A stretch of 16,336 bases of DNA, taken from NCBI GenBank assembly GCA_036003885.1, contig DASYSA010000254.1:1-16336 (forward strand), given 5' to 3'. This document shows, piece after piece, positions 1-8,300 of the stretch (its first letter is position 1; every line of letters begins with the position of its first letter). This DNA is from DASYSA01 sp036003885 (GTDB lineage Bacteria; Acidobacteriota; Blastocatellia; UBA7656). Under the pieces are notes generated by a model. It was given only the letters and a program-made list of their open reading frames with translations. It ran no database searches and was not told the origin of the DNA. The position numbers and the translations under genes are program-made.

Positions 1-475
1 CAGCGCGCTCGGACTTCCTCCAACCTGGATACCACCGGGCCAGCGCCGTGTTGTTTTCCCGGTAGCGCGTCTGAACAGGAGAAGTGAATAACAGTTCGTT
101 GCCAATAAGATGGAAATCTGTCGGCGTCTCATAAGCAAAGAATTGGTTGCTCGCATCAGCCGCCTTTTGGGCCAGCGCGCGAAGTTGCGCCTCCTCACCG
201 CGACAGTTGTCTGCTCCATCGACCGGCCGACTGGTGGCCCAATCGGCTCCCCACGCGAACGGCTCGGACGAGGCAACAGAGCGTCGGGTACGCAGTCTCT
301 CTTCACGTGACGTGATCCAACTGCGGAAATACCCGGCAAGGAAACGGCTCATCGCGTGTCCACCGCGACTGGCTTCACCCTGACCGCTCGAAGCGGCCGG
401 CGTTCCAAACAATGCCGCACGACGAAAGGTGGCGGCACCCTTGCGGGCCATTGAGCTGACACTATCCTGTTGCAT
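1..475 (-). CDS. Putative alpha/beta hydrolase, N-terminal part (3' end outside window)
   Basis: An open frame of 158 codons starts at ATG 475 and runs off the left edge without a stop. A purine-rich stretch (GAGAGGGA, 5 nt from the ATG) could be its ribosome site. A second start at 352 (MSRFLAGYF, preceded by GGTGGA) is possible because the first 40 residues are Ser/Ala/Gly-rich and not domain-like. The visible part includes FFAYETPTDFHL and then FTSPVQTRYRENNTALARWYPG. From memory this resembles the N-terminal beta-sheet lead-in of acidobacterial alpha/beta hydrolases in which the text continues into a 'VVLPQWN'-like strand. The nucleophile elbow and catalytic triad lie beyond the window, so the fold is inferred, not shown. 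The gene is transcribed away from the protease, with a 450-bp gap upstream. Confidence 0.55.
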   Translation of the reverse strand, partial: MQQDSVSSMARKGAATFRRAALFGTPAASSGQGEASRGGHAMSRFLAGYFRSWITSREERLRTRRSVASSEPFAWGADWATSRPVDGADNCRGEEAQLRALAQKAADASNQFFAYETPTDFHLIGNELLFTSPVQTRYRENNTALARWYPGWRKSERA

Positions 476-499
476 TCGCGTCCCTCTCGCCGGCGTAGT

Positions 500-523
500 G
501 AGCCGGGACCAAACAACCGGCTC
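500..523 (-). promoter_or_regulatory. Inverted repeat in the leader of the hydrolase gene
   Basis: GAGCCGG (500-506) and CCGGCTC (517-523) are perfect 7-bp inverted arms around a 10-nt A/C-rich loop, 25 nt upstream of the ATG at 475. It could be an operator or a leader hairpin; nothing in the sequence distinguishes these. The remainder of the gene-free stretch 476-922 shows no convincing ORF or RNA gene apart from the terminator-like hairpin at 880-907. Confidence 0.3.
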
Positions 524-879
524 TAGCCTGTTTCCAGCTTAGAGTGGCGAATAGCCAGAAAACATCACACAACGGTTTGCCGAGATAGATTCGCTCAACT
601 CCGATTTGCCCCTGACTGCATAGAGAGGAGTGAGGGGAGTTGCTCTTTGGCTCTTATTGAGAATCTTGTGATCTGACGATCCACCAGGAAGAGCACGAAA
701 AGACATGAATCTTGGAGTTCCGCCGTGGAAAAGCCTACCGGACAGATTGAGAATTGAACTTTTTGTTTCGAGCGTTGACTCCGGTCAACACGCCGCCTGT
801 GATGATTTTTCGTTTTCGGGCACTACCAGATGAATTGTGCTGGGCAGAGGAAAAGAAGACACAAGGATTGAATATCGAG

Positions 880-907
880 GGGAGCCTGCGGCGATGCGCA
901 GGCTCCC
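880..907 (-). terminator. Terminator-like hairpin after the S8 protease gene
   Basis: An 11-bp perfect GC-rich stem (GGGAGCCTGCG at 880-890, CGCAGGCTCCC at 897-907) with a 6-nt loop lies 15 bp past the protease stop codon. The T-tract on the minus strand after the stem is weak (only short T runs), so it may be an imperfect intrinsic terminator or a 3'-end-stabilising hairpin. Confidence 0.55.
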
Positions 908-922
908 AGCAGGGACATTTCG

Positions 923-2947
923 TTACCTGGTCACAGTCAACGTCACCGAGGTGGTATGTTGTAGCGCGCCACTCGTGCCGATGATCGTCAATGTGAACGT
1001 TCCCGTTTTATTGCCGGCAGTCACCGTCAATGTAGAGCCTCCAGACCCGTTTACTGACGACGGATCAAAGCTCGCCGTGGCTCCGCCAGTTAGTCCGCTT
1101 ACCGACAGCGCCACTGTCCCTACGAATCCTCCATCTGGAGTGACGGTCACCACGTATGTTGTGCTGGTCCTGCGCGCCACTGTCCGAGATGGCGGCGTGG
1201 CAGAAAGCGAGAAATCCGCGGCACCCGTACTCGTGACGACGAGTGTCACGGTGCTGGAGCGTATCAGGCTCCCGCTGGTTCCCGTGATGGTTAGAGTATA
1301 GCTTCCGGCGGGCGTAGCGCCGCCTGTGGCCACCGTCATGGTAGAGGACCCAGAGCCCGTCACTGAAGCCGGATTAAAGGTCGCGCTGGCTCCAACAGGT
1401 AACCCGGTCGCGCTGAAGGTGACGATTCCGCTGAAACCTCCTGATGGCGTAACAGTGACGGCGTAGCTGGTGCTGGCTCCTTGCGCTACGGTCTGAGAGG
1501 AAGGACTGGCTGACACGGAGAAATCACCAGTTGGCGGAGTCCTACATGCGAGCAATGCCTTGTTGACGTTCAACCGCCCCCCAGTGACCGTCTTGCCGGA
1601 CAACGAAGCGATAGGATCGACATTGTTAAGAAGGTTGCTCCTTAGCGCAGCGGTATCGAGCGAGCAAGCGGACAATACCAGCGCCGCAGCTCCCGAAACA
1701 TGCGGCGTAGCCATCGATGTCCCACTGAAAAAGGAGTAGTTGTTCCCGATAGTGGTCGAAAGCACGTTGACACCCGGTGCTCCCAGGTCTACTGCGGTAG
1801 CTCCGAAGTTAGAAAACGAAGCAAGCTGGTCTCTGTTATCCGTCGCCGCCACTGCCACAACGTTAGGCGCGTTGTAACTGGCCGGGTAAAAAGCAGAGAT
1901 GTCATTGTTGCTTCCATTATTTCCGGCCGCTGCGACGAACAGCATATTGTTGGCATTGGCTTTGTTGATCTCATCCAGAAGCGCTTGAGAGAAGCCTCCG
2001 CCGCCCCAGCTATTCGACAGCACTCGCACGTTTGCGTTAGCTCCGAAGATCTGTTTAGCCTGTATCGTGAACTCGATGGAGTTGATTGCGCCGGCGGTCG
2101 AGCCACTACCAGACGCATTCAGAAACTTGACTCCCATGATGCTTGCAGTCCAGTTCACTCCTGTAACGCCAACGCCGTTGTCGCCTGATGCCCCTATGGT
2201 CCCCGAAGTGTGCGATCCATGGTTGTTGTCATCCAACGGATCACACGTGTTATTCAGGGCATTAAAGCCATGCGAGCCGGCGGGACAGATAATGTTGGTA
2301 CCGCCGATTGTGACGGTGAACGACGTGGGGGCAGACCACACGTTGGCGGACAGATCTGTATGGTTGTAATCGATACCGGTGTCCACCACCGCAACCACGT
2401 TTGCGCGCGAACCGGTTGAAATGTCCCACGCAGAAGTGGCGCTAATATCCGCGCCCGGTGTGCCCGCTACGTTACCAATGACCTGGCCGGTGTTTCGCAG
2501 TCCCCACAGACTTGAGAAGCTTGTATCGTTAGGGACTGTGGTGTCGGCATGAATGATGTAGTTCGGTTCAACATAATCAACATCAGGTCGTGCCGAGAGG
2601 CGTGATATTAGAGTAGCCACATCTTTGCTGCGTGAGTGAAACAAACGGACGCCGATCCCACCCACTTCTTCATCCGAATCAACGTCCTCATCCTGCTCGG
2701 CCTGGGCTACGTCGCCTGCGGTTGCTGAGCGGTGGAACTTCACAAGAACTTCGTTGGCGGCCACTTGCCGCCCCTGAAAGACCTCAGTCTTTGATGGGTT
2801 GCTGCCCGTCCGAACTTGAGCTGACGCGGGTGCCACAGCCAACAATGCTGCAGCGAGAAGACTCGAAAGGATCAACAATGCTCTTGGCGCTTTGCTGCGC
2901 TTAACTCGTCGATCGACGTTGCGTTTTACGGCGGGATCATTTGTCAT
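923..2947 (-). CDS. Secreted S8 family serine peptidase (subtilase) with two C-terminal Ig-like repeats
   Basis: This 674-aa protein is an exported subtilisin-type endopeptidase. Residues 1-43 are basic and then hydrophobic (ALLILSSLLAAALLAV) and end in ASA|Q, a typical Sec signal peptide. Residues 65-133 (NEVLVKF...DVDYVEPNY) match the I9-like propeptide that acts as chaperone and inhibitor. The peptidase domain carries Asp189 in VVDTGID, His243 in NNHGSHTSG, oxyanion Asn343 in AAGNNG and Ser411 in GTSMATPHVSG, so the triad is intact. Two beta-sandwich repeats follow at about 475-573 and 577-673, each opening with DFS(V/L)SA and closing with T(S/L)TIxGTSG...TVTLxVT; these are probably adhesive or spacer Ig-like domains. 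ATG 2947 is preceded by AGGAGG at 10 nt. The gene is probably monocistronic, with its own promoter near 3154-3182. No LPXTG or sorting tail is seen after the last repeat, so release to the medium or periplasm is likely. Confidence 0.95.
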   Translation of the reverse strand: MTNDPAVKRNVDRRVKRSKAPRALLILSSLLAAALLAVAPASAQVRTGSNPSKTEVFQGRQVAANEVLVKFHRSATAGDVAQAEQDEDVDSDEEVGGIGVRLFHSRSKDVATLISRLSARPDVDYVEPNYIIHADTTVPNDTSFSSLWGLRNTGQVIGNVAGTPGADISATSAWDISTGSRANVVAVVDTGIDYNHTDLSANVWSAPTSFTVTIGGTNIICPAGSHGFNALNNTCDPLDDNNHGSHTSGTIGASGDNGVGVTGVNWTASIMGVKFLNASGSGSTAGAINSIEFTIQAKQIFGANANVRVLSNSWGGGGFSQALLDEINKANANNMLFVAAAGNNGSNNDISAFYPASYNAPNVVAVAATDNRDQLASFSNFGATAVDLGAPGVNVLSTTIGNNYSFFSGTSMATPHVSGAAALVLSACSLDTAALRSNLLNNVDPIASLSGKTVTGGRLNVNKALLACRTPPTGDFSVSASPSSQTVAQGASTSYAVTVTPSGGFSGIVTFSATGLPVGASATFNPASVTGSGSSTMTVATGGATPAGSYTLTITGTSGSLIRSSTVTLVVTSTGAADFSLSATPPSRTVARRTSTTYVVTVTPDGGFVGTVALSVSGLTGGATASFDPSSVNGSGGSTLTVTAGNKTGTFTLTIIGTSGALQHTTSVTLTVTR

Positions 2948-3143
2948 AGCCTGGCTACCTCCTCAAATCAAAAGATGGCTGCCGACAACCGACTCTCCTG
3001 CCCACTAGAATGAGCCGGTCACGATTCTTGTCTGTTTCCGCGGAAAGGAATTGGGATTTCGGCTCCAACGCGAGCAATCGCACACTGAGGCGAAATCACA
3101 ACGTCAGGTTCAGGTGAGGAATGCAACCCACTAAGTTTTCGAC

Positions 3144-3155
3144 GTACGGCCGTAC
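3144..3155. promoter_or_regulatory. 12-bp perfect palindrome at the protease promoter (possible operator)
   Basis: GTACGGCCGTAC is a perfect self-complementary 12-mer that covers the predicted transcription start and the last two bases of the candidate -10 box. A dimeric repressor binding here would block the promoter. This is inferred from position only; no second copy was noticed in the window. Confidence 0.3.
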
Positions 3156-3182
3156 TGTATTCGCGACCGCTTCGGGTGTCAA
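3154..3182 (-). promoter_or_regulatory. Candidate sigma-70 promoter of the S8 protease gene
   Basis: On the minus strand TTGACA (3182-3177, perfect -35) is followed by a 17-nt spacer and TACAGT (3159-3154, 4 of 6 matches to the -10 box). Transcription would start near 3147, leaving a leader of about 200 nt before the protease ATG. A 12-bp palindrome at 3144-3155 overlaps the end of the -10 box and the expected start point. Confidence 0.5.
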
Positions 3183-3192
3183 TACTAAAGAA

Positions 3193-3678
3193 TTACATGT
3201 TGTTCACGCGATCTTCTTCGACTCTCATCCACCTTTCAAAGTCCGAGACGCTAACCCCCACCGTATGAGCTGCGAGGACGACTGCCCTCTCCGACGTCAC
3301 GCCGTACTTCTCTCCGGCCTTCCTCATCACAATTGTCGACGTCTGTGGATGGGCCAGGTCGTTCTGCGTAATATGCACTGGCTGATGCGTGCAGATATAG
3401 AACCGCATCCAGTGCAAGGCGATCTCCTGCCTGAGCTCTTTTACCTCCATGGGAGTGAATTCGACCTGATCGCCATTGATAATCGTCGGCTCGAAGTTGA
3501 GCCGAATCGCCGACAATGACTCTCGATAGTCGAGCAGGAACTGTTCAGGATTGACATCCGAGAATAGGACGCTGCGTTCCCCGAGAATGACCTTGAGGCG
3601 TCTTCCCTCCTTGACGAGTTTTATCTCGAGCGTGTCGTCGCGGAGCACCTCCGGTTTGTTACGACCAAATACCGCCAT
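3193..3678 (-). CDS. Hypothetical protein, 161 aa, cytosolic
   Basis: I do not recognise this family. The start ATG 3678 has a good ribosome site (GGAGGG, 7 nt spacing). The protein has no signal peptide or membrane segment. Residues 1-35 look like short beta strands (LEIKLVKEGRRLKVILGE), residues 43-60 are acidic and helical, and a basic/hydrophobic middle (EIALHWMRFYICTHQP) follows. The last third (about 115-155) is predicted helical, with a small helix-turn-helix-like stretch (VTSERAVVLAAHTVGV). It lies 92 bp downstream of the exported protein at 3771-4280 on the same strand, so the two may share a transcript. The opposite-strand ORF 3121-3519 has no ribosome site and was not preferred. 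Confidence 0.7.
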   Translation of the reverse strand: MAVFGRNKPEVLRDDTLEIKLVKEGRRLKVILGERSVLFSDVNPEQFLLDYRESLSAIRLNFEPTIINGDQVEFTPMEVKELRQEIALHWMRFYICTHQPVHITQNDLAHPQTSTIVMRKAGEKYGVTSERAVVLAAHTVGVSVSDFERWMRVEEDRVNNM

Positions 3679-3770
3679 CCACTAACCCTCCAAGGCAGCC
3701 TGATGCCGAGGTTCAAGGGGCCGGCGCGGCGACCCTGATTGATGTCTGTGGTGCCGACTGCCGGGTCTAT

Positions 3771-4280
3771 CTAGTTATGCCGCCCTCGTGTGGTTCCGTG
3801 CTTTTGCTCGCGGAGCGCCCGACCCACCAGAGCGTAACGGGTTGTACCCTTGACGCTCGGGCAGCACGATGCGTCCTTCGGCCCATAGCTCAGCGTCGCG
3901 AGTTGGATGGTGTTATCGTCCACCGACGCCAGCTCGACCGAACGTCTCATCTTCCCGCCAACTTCGGTGTGCGTCAACGGGATCAGTCCGCGGTTGCCCC
4001 GAGCGAAGACCGCCACGTACTGCACGTAGTTGTTCGTCCCGCCCTGACTCTCGATCGTGTACAGGACGACGGTCTCTGGAACGCCGTCGCGGGTCAGGTC
4101 ACCGACCAGGACTTTGCGCGCATCCAGGTATTCCTCGCCGCGTTCGCGCCGGGCCTGACGGGCGATGAAGCCGTCGATCACCGAGCCGTCCCTGTGTTGC
4201 AGGGCAGGGCTCGGCGTGTACCCCGAAAGAGCGAGCGTTACGATTACGTGGTAGACACACAGCATTACTTGAGGTCTCAT
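3771..4280 (-). CDS. Exported hypothetical protein, 169 aa, with an FG-GAP/VCBS-like Asp loop
   Basis: The N-terminus (MRPQVMLCVYHVIVTLALSGY) is a short signal peptide; no lipobox Cys is present, so a soluble exported protein is likely. At residues 60-74, GDLTRDGVPETVVLY resembles the Asp-rich calcium-binding loop followed by a beta strand that is typical of FG-GAP/VCBS-type modules in small secreted bacterial proteins. CCPS at 139-142 carries a vicinal Cys pair after a YGPKDA turn, a pattern I associate with uncharacterised exported proteins of proteobacteria and cyanobacteria. Ribosome site is weak (GGAAA). A candidate promoter lies at 4333-4361. Function is unknown. Confidence 0.7.
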   Translation of the reverse strand: MRPQVMLCVYHVIVTLALSGYTPSPALQHRDGSVIDGFIARQARRERGEEYLDARKVLVGDLTRDGVPETVVLYTIESQGGTNNYVQYVAVFARGNRGLIPLTHTEVGGKMRRSVELASVDDNTIQLATLSYGPKDASCCPSVKGTTRYALVGRALREQKHGTTRGRHN

Positions 4281-4332
4281 TTTAGTGGCGTTTCCGCACT
4301 CAGTGCCGAGATGTATCAGTATCGCGGATAGA

Positions 4333-4361
4333 ATTCTTTACAAAGTCTCGTCGAGGGTCAA
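4333..4361 (-). promoter_or_regulatory. Candidate promoter for the 169-aa exported protein gene
   Basis: On the minus strand TTGACC (4361-4356, 5 of 6) is followed by a 17-nt spacer and AAGAAT (4338-4333, 4 of 6). The start point would be about 46 nt before ATG 4280. The whole 4281-4505 segment separates two divergent genes and must hold promoters for both. No equally good plus-strand pair for the bpsA-like gene was found; an AT-rich -10-like GATAAT sits at 4435-4440. Confidence 0.35.
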
Positions 4362-4505
4362 GCTGAAGGTAATGTGCAGATCCGGCTCGGCGAGCACTTC
4401 GCAAAGCGCCGAGTTCTTCGCGAATACAAGATACGATAATATTTATCTGATGCCTCGCCGGTTCCACGTTGAATTTGACAGTTAGTCGCTCTATATTCTT
4501 CCCTG

Positions 4506-5375
4506 GTGTCAAAAGTCCCCAGGAAATCACAAGCCTATGACGGCCGGCCGAGAAAAAAGAACAGTAGTCTACGGGCCTTCCGGTCGGCGACGGAATCGAA
4601 CGCGCTCGCAAGCGATCAGCACTTAGCCCGGGTTTATCAAAAGGAACTTCAGTCAGCCTATCGCACATTGAAGGCTTGCCGTTCCGCTCCATGGTCGACT
4701 CGTCGTGATGATTTAGATCAATGTCCCGCAACAATCAAGACGACCCTGCGACGTTTGGCGTTGCTGATGACGATGTCAGGGATCGAAAAGCGGCGAATAC
4801 TTTTGCTCGGCGATGACGATCTTCTCAGTGTGGCTTTAGCCGCCGCGGGAGTTTCTGCGCGCATTACAGTAGTCGATCTTGATCGCTCACTCTTGTCGCG
4901 AATAGCGCGGTGGACGAAAACCAGTACAGTTGAATTAGTACATCACGATCTCCGTCTGGGTCTGCCCTGCACCATGGCCGGCTGCTACGATGTTGTATTC
5001 ACAGATCCGCCGTATACCGCGGCCGGTCAGTTGCTTTTTCTGAGAGCAGGACTAATCGCGCTCCGCAACACCAGGTCGTCATCGCTCTTTCTCTGCGCAT
5101 CGCGTCTCTATCTCGGGCCGGACCAGATTGAAAGAATAATAAGGGCGGCTGAGCATGCTGGTTTCCAACTCTTTGGCATCGATGAAGACTTTAATGAGTA
5201 CAAGGCTCCTCCCGACGTCGTCAAGGATATCCGCCAACGTGAGGGGCAACCGAAATTGTATCTATATTCATCCCTTTTTCACTATAAACCCAGGGCCGAC
5301 GTCTTAAACCCTGAATCGCTGCCGTTCTCACCAGCAGAGATCTATCAGTACGAGGATGGGACTGTCGGGAGTTAA
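4506..5375 (+). CDS. bpsA: Branched-chain polyamine synthase A family protein (N(4)-bis(aminopropyl)spermidine synthase, PF01861)
   Basis: BpsA transfers aminopropyl groups from decarboxylated S-adenosylmethionine to an internal nitrogen of spermidine, giving branched polyamines that stabilise nucleic acids in thermophiles. The 289-aa protein has the family's signature blocks in order: DQCPATIKTTLRRLALL (71-87), RILLLGDDDLLSVALA (97-112, with the diagnostic GDDD at 102-105), VVDLD (122-126), HHDLR (146-150) and YDVVFTDPPYT (161-171). It is shorter than archaeal BpsA (about 350 aa), and its N-terminal 70 residues are basic and poorly ordered where archaeal enzymes carry a winged helix. The chosen start is GTG 4506, the first start after an in-frame stop at 4476; no clear ribosome site, so a start further in is possible. 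It converges on the nSTAND gene with only 14 bp between stops. Substrate specificity cannot be told from sequence. Confidence 0.85.
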   Translation: MSKVPRKSQAYDGRPRKKNSSLRAFRSATESNALASDQHLARVYQKELQSAYRTLKACRSAPWSTRRDDLDQCPATIKTTLRRLALLMTMSGIEKRRILLLGDDDLLSVALAAAGVSARITVVDLDRSLLSRIARWTKTSTVELVHHDLRLGLPCTMAGCYDVVFTDPPYTAAGQLLFLRAGLIALRNTRSSSLFLCASRLYLGPDQIERIIRAAEHAGFQLFGIDEDFNEYKAPPDVVKDIRQREGQPKLYLYSSLFHYKPRADVLNPESLPFSPAEIYQYEDGTVGS

Positions 5376-5389
5376 CTTCGGCGGGCGAT

Positions 5390-8300
5390 TCAGTTTGAGG
5401 GTCGATTGCGCCGAGTGGCGACCTCATTCTCTGTAGCGGCAAACCAGAGCTTGACCGTCGTATCCAGACTGGCCGTAGCGAGTGTTTTGCCATCAGGCGA
5501 GAATGCAACCGCCCAGACGGAGTCTGAGTGGCCCGAGAGCGTGGCTAATTCCTTGCGTGAAGCGATGTCCATGTCCCATAGCTTCACGGTTTTATCGCCA
5601 CTGCCGCTGGCGAGAGTCTTGCCGTCTGGAGAGAAGGCTATCGTCAGGACTGAACCTGAGTGGCCTGTGAGCGTCGCCAATTCCTTGCGCGAAGCTGTGT
5701 CCCACAACTTCACGGTTGTATCCAGGCTGCCGGTGGCGAGGGTGGCGCCGTCTGGCGAGAAAGCGACCGCGGAGACAGGGTTTGAGTGGCCTGTGAACGT
5801 CGCCAATTCCTTTCGTGAAGCGGTATCCCACAGCTTCACGGTCTTATCGTTACTGCCGGTCACGAGAGTCTTTCCATCCGGCGAGAAGGCCATCGCCCGG
5901 ACAGAATCTAAGTGCCCCGTGAGCGTCGCCATTTCCTCGCGTGACGCAGTGTCCCACAGCTTCAGGTTCATCGCACTATCCAAACTGCAGGTGGCCAGGA
6001 TCTTGCCATCTGGCGAGAAAGCTACCACGGAGACCGCACCTGCGTGTGCCTTGAGTGTCGCAAGGTCCTCGCCTGAAACCGCGTCCCAGAGCTTCACGAT
6101 ACCATCGTCATTACTTGTAGCGAGGGTCTTACCGTCTGGCGAGAAGGCTACTGCCCGGACTTGACCTGAGTTGGCCGTGCGCGTAAACAATTGCTTGCGT
6201 GACGCGATGTCCCATAGCCTCACGGTTTCGTCCTCACCTGTCGCGAGGGTCTGCCCATCTGGCGAGAAGGCGACCGTCACAACTGGACCTGAGTCACTTG
6301 TGAGCGACAAGTGTGAACTGGTGTCCCATAGTTTCACGGTATTATCGCTGCTAACGGTGGCCAGCGTCTGGCTGTTTGGCGAGAAGGCCAACGCCAGGAC
6401 GGAACCTGACTGCGTTAGCGTCGCCAATTCCCTGCGTGAAGCGGCGTCCCACAGCTTAATGTTCGACGTGTCATCCAGGCTGCCGGTGGCAAGCTTCGTG
6501 CCGTCTGGCGAGAAGGCTACTACGTAGATCGCACTTTGGTGGGCCTTGAGCGTTTCCAATTCCTTGCGTGAAGCGGTGTTCCAAAGCTTGACGGCACCAT
6601 CGTCACCGCTGGTAGCGAGGGTCCGGCCATCCGGCGAAAAGGCTACTGCCCAAACAGGACCTGAGTGGCCCGTGAGCGTCGCCAATTCCCTGCGCGAAGC
6701 GATGTCCCATAGCTTCACAGTACTATCTTCACTGACTGTGGCGAGGGTTTTGCCGTCTGGCGAGAAGGCTAACCACGAGACAGACTTTGAGTGGCCCGGG
6801 AGCGTAGCAAATTCCTTGCGTGAAGCGGAATCCCACAGCTTCACGGTTTGATCGTCACTGCCGGTGGCCAGTGTTTTGCCGTCCGGCGAAAAGGCTACCA
6901 CCTTGACAGGCTTTTTGTGGCCGGTGAGCGTCTCCACGAGCTCGTGTGAAGCCGTGTCCCAAAGCTTCACAGTCGTATCCGAACTGCTGGTGGCGAGGGT
7001 TTTGCCATCCGGCGAGAAGGCTACGGCGGAGACAGAGCCTGAGTGGCCCTCGAGAGTCGCGACGCACGAACTGGTGTCCCACAGCTTCACGGTATTATCC
7101 AAACTGCCGGTGGCGAGCGTTTTGCCATCTGGCGAGTAGGCTATTGCGGACACAGAAGCTGAGTGACCTGTGAGCGTTGGTTCGTTCTGAACTACCCTCC
7201 AGAGATAAAACCACTCAAAACCCCGAAGCTCCTTAAGGCCGGGGTCCAGGAGTTGAGCTAAGAGACTCTGGGTCCGCAAGAATTGGCCCGCTCCGGCCGC
7301 GCCTTGAGCAGAGTAAATGTTAGCGTCATAAAGCAGACGGTTACTCCTGGCGCGCTGGATGATCGCATCGCGTCTTGCTGCTAGCGCCGCAACAAAAGCC
7401 ACCGCTGCAACCAGGAAGAGTCCCCCGAATACCAGCGCCGTCAAACGCGCTCGCCTTAGTTCTCTCTCTCGCTGTCGCTCAGTTCGTTTGATTTCGTTCT
7501 GGTGTGCGTTCCTGCTCTCATCGAGAAACGACATTGCCTCAGTAAACCCGGGATGATAACGCTGAGCCCAGGCCTCATTCGGGTGAGTCTCTTCGCGCCA
7601 GTTCAGCGCCAACTGCAACTGAGGATCACGCAGCAAGCCGGCCTCTCCCTTCCCGTAGAGCTCTGCTGTGTCGGCGAGCCGTCGGTAGATAGCCGCGGAT
7701 CGCGACTCTTGCAGAACCCATTCACCCAACTGCTTCCAGTTCCGAATCAGGCTTTCGTGAGAGATGTCGACGATTGGATCTTCGTCGCCGGATATGGTTA
7801 TGAATCCGCGACCGCGGAAGACTTCGATCACTTGTCTCACGTTGGCTTCATGGCCACCCATAACAGCAACGATTTCAGATAAGGGAGTCGGATGGCGCGT
7901 CTCCTCGTCCTGCGCGCCGGGCTCTACCAGTCTTTGAAACAGGCGGCGGGCAATTGTTTTGGTCTCCTCATTATCGTGCAGAGCAGCCAATGCATGGTCG
8001 GCATCACGGTTCAGAGCCTCGCTCATCCCGCCGACGGCTTCGTAATCCTGGATCTCGATTGCGCTTCCGCGAGATCGTGCTTCACGCGAGTGTTCCCAGG
8101 TGCGCATGAGTACATGCTGCAGAACCGGCAGTTGATCGGGGTTGTCACCAACCTCGTTTAGTAAGCGTTGAACAAGTGGCGCAGAAATCCGCCCCGACGC
8201 CATGCCAACCGGCCCTTCTATAGCTTCACGTTGTTCCTCGCGCGTCATGCGCGGGACGAGATACTGGCTGTCGTTCAAAACCTCCGGCAGCCCACGGAAT

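Noticed and set aside
837..1301. Plus-strand ORF of 154 aa rich in Val/Thr
   Set aside because: It is antisense to the Ig-like repeats of the protease; its Val/Thr richness mirrors that low-complexity coding.
3121..3519. Plus-strand ORF of 132 aa
   Set aside because: Antisense to the 161-aa gene, which has a strong ribosome site; the plus ORF has none and overlaps the protease promoter.
4475..4500. TTGACA followed by TATATTC as a promoter of the bpsA-like gene
   Set aside because: The spacing between the boxes is only about 11 nt and the start codon follows too closely.
4300..4734. Minus-strand ORF of 144 aa overlapping the divergent promoter region and the bpsA-like gene
   Set aside because: Composition is not domain-like, and it overlaps antisense to the GTG start and N-terminus of a recognised enzyme.
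5406..6851. Long plus-strand ORFs with repeated PSGEKA-type peptides opposite the WD40 region
   Set aside because: The periodic peptides are the complementary reading of the WD40 repeats (SPDGK codons read backwards); no ribosome sites, and the minus-strand frame is clearly the real gene.
5444..7186. Regularly spaced repeats suggesting CRISPR
   Set aside because: The period of about 126 bp is fully explained by protein-coding WD40 units; there are no short direct repeats with unique spacers.
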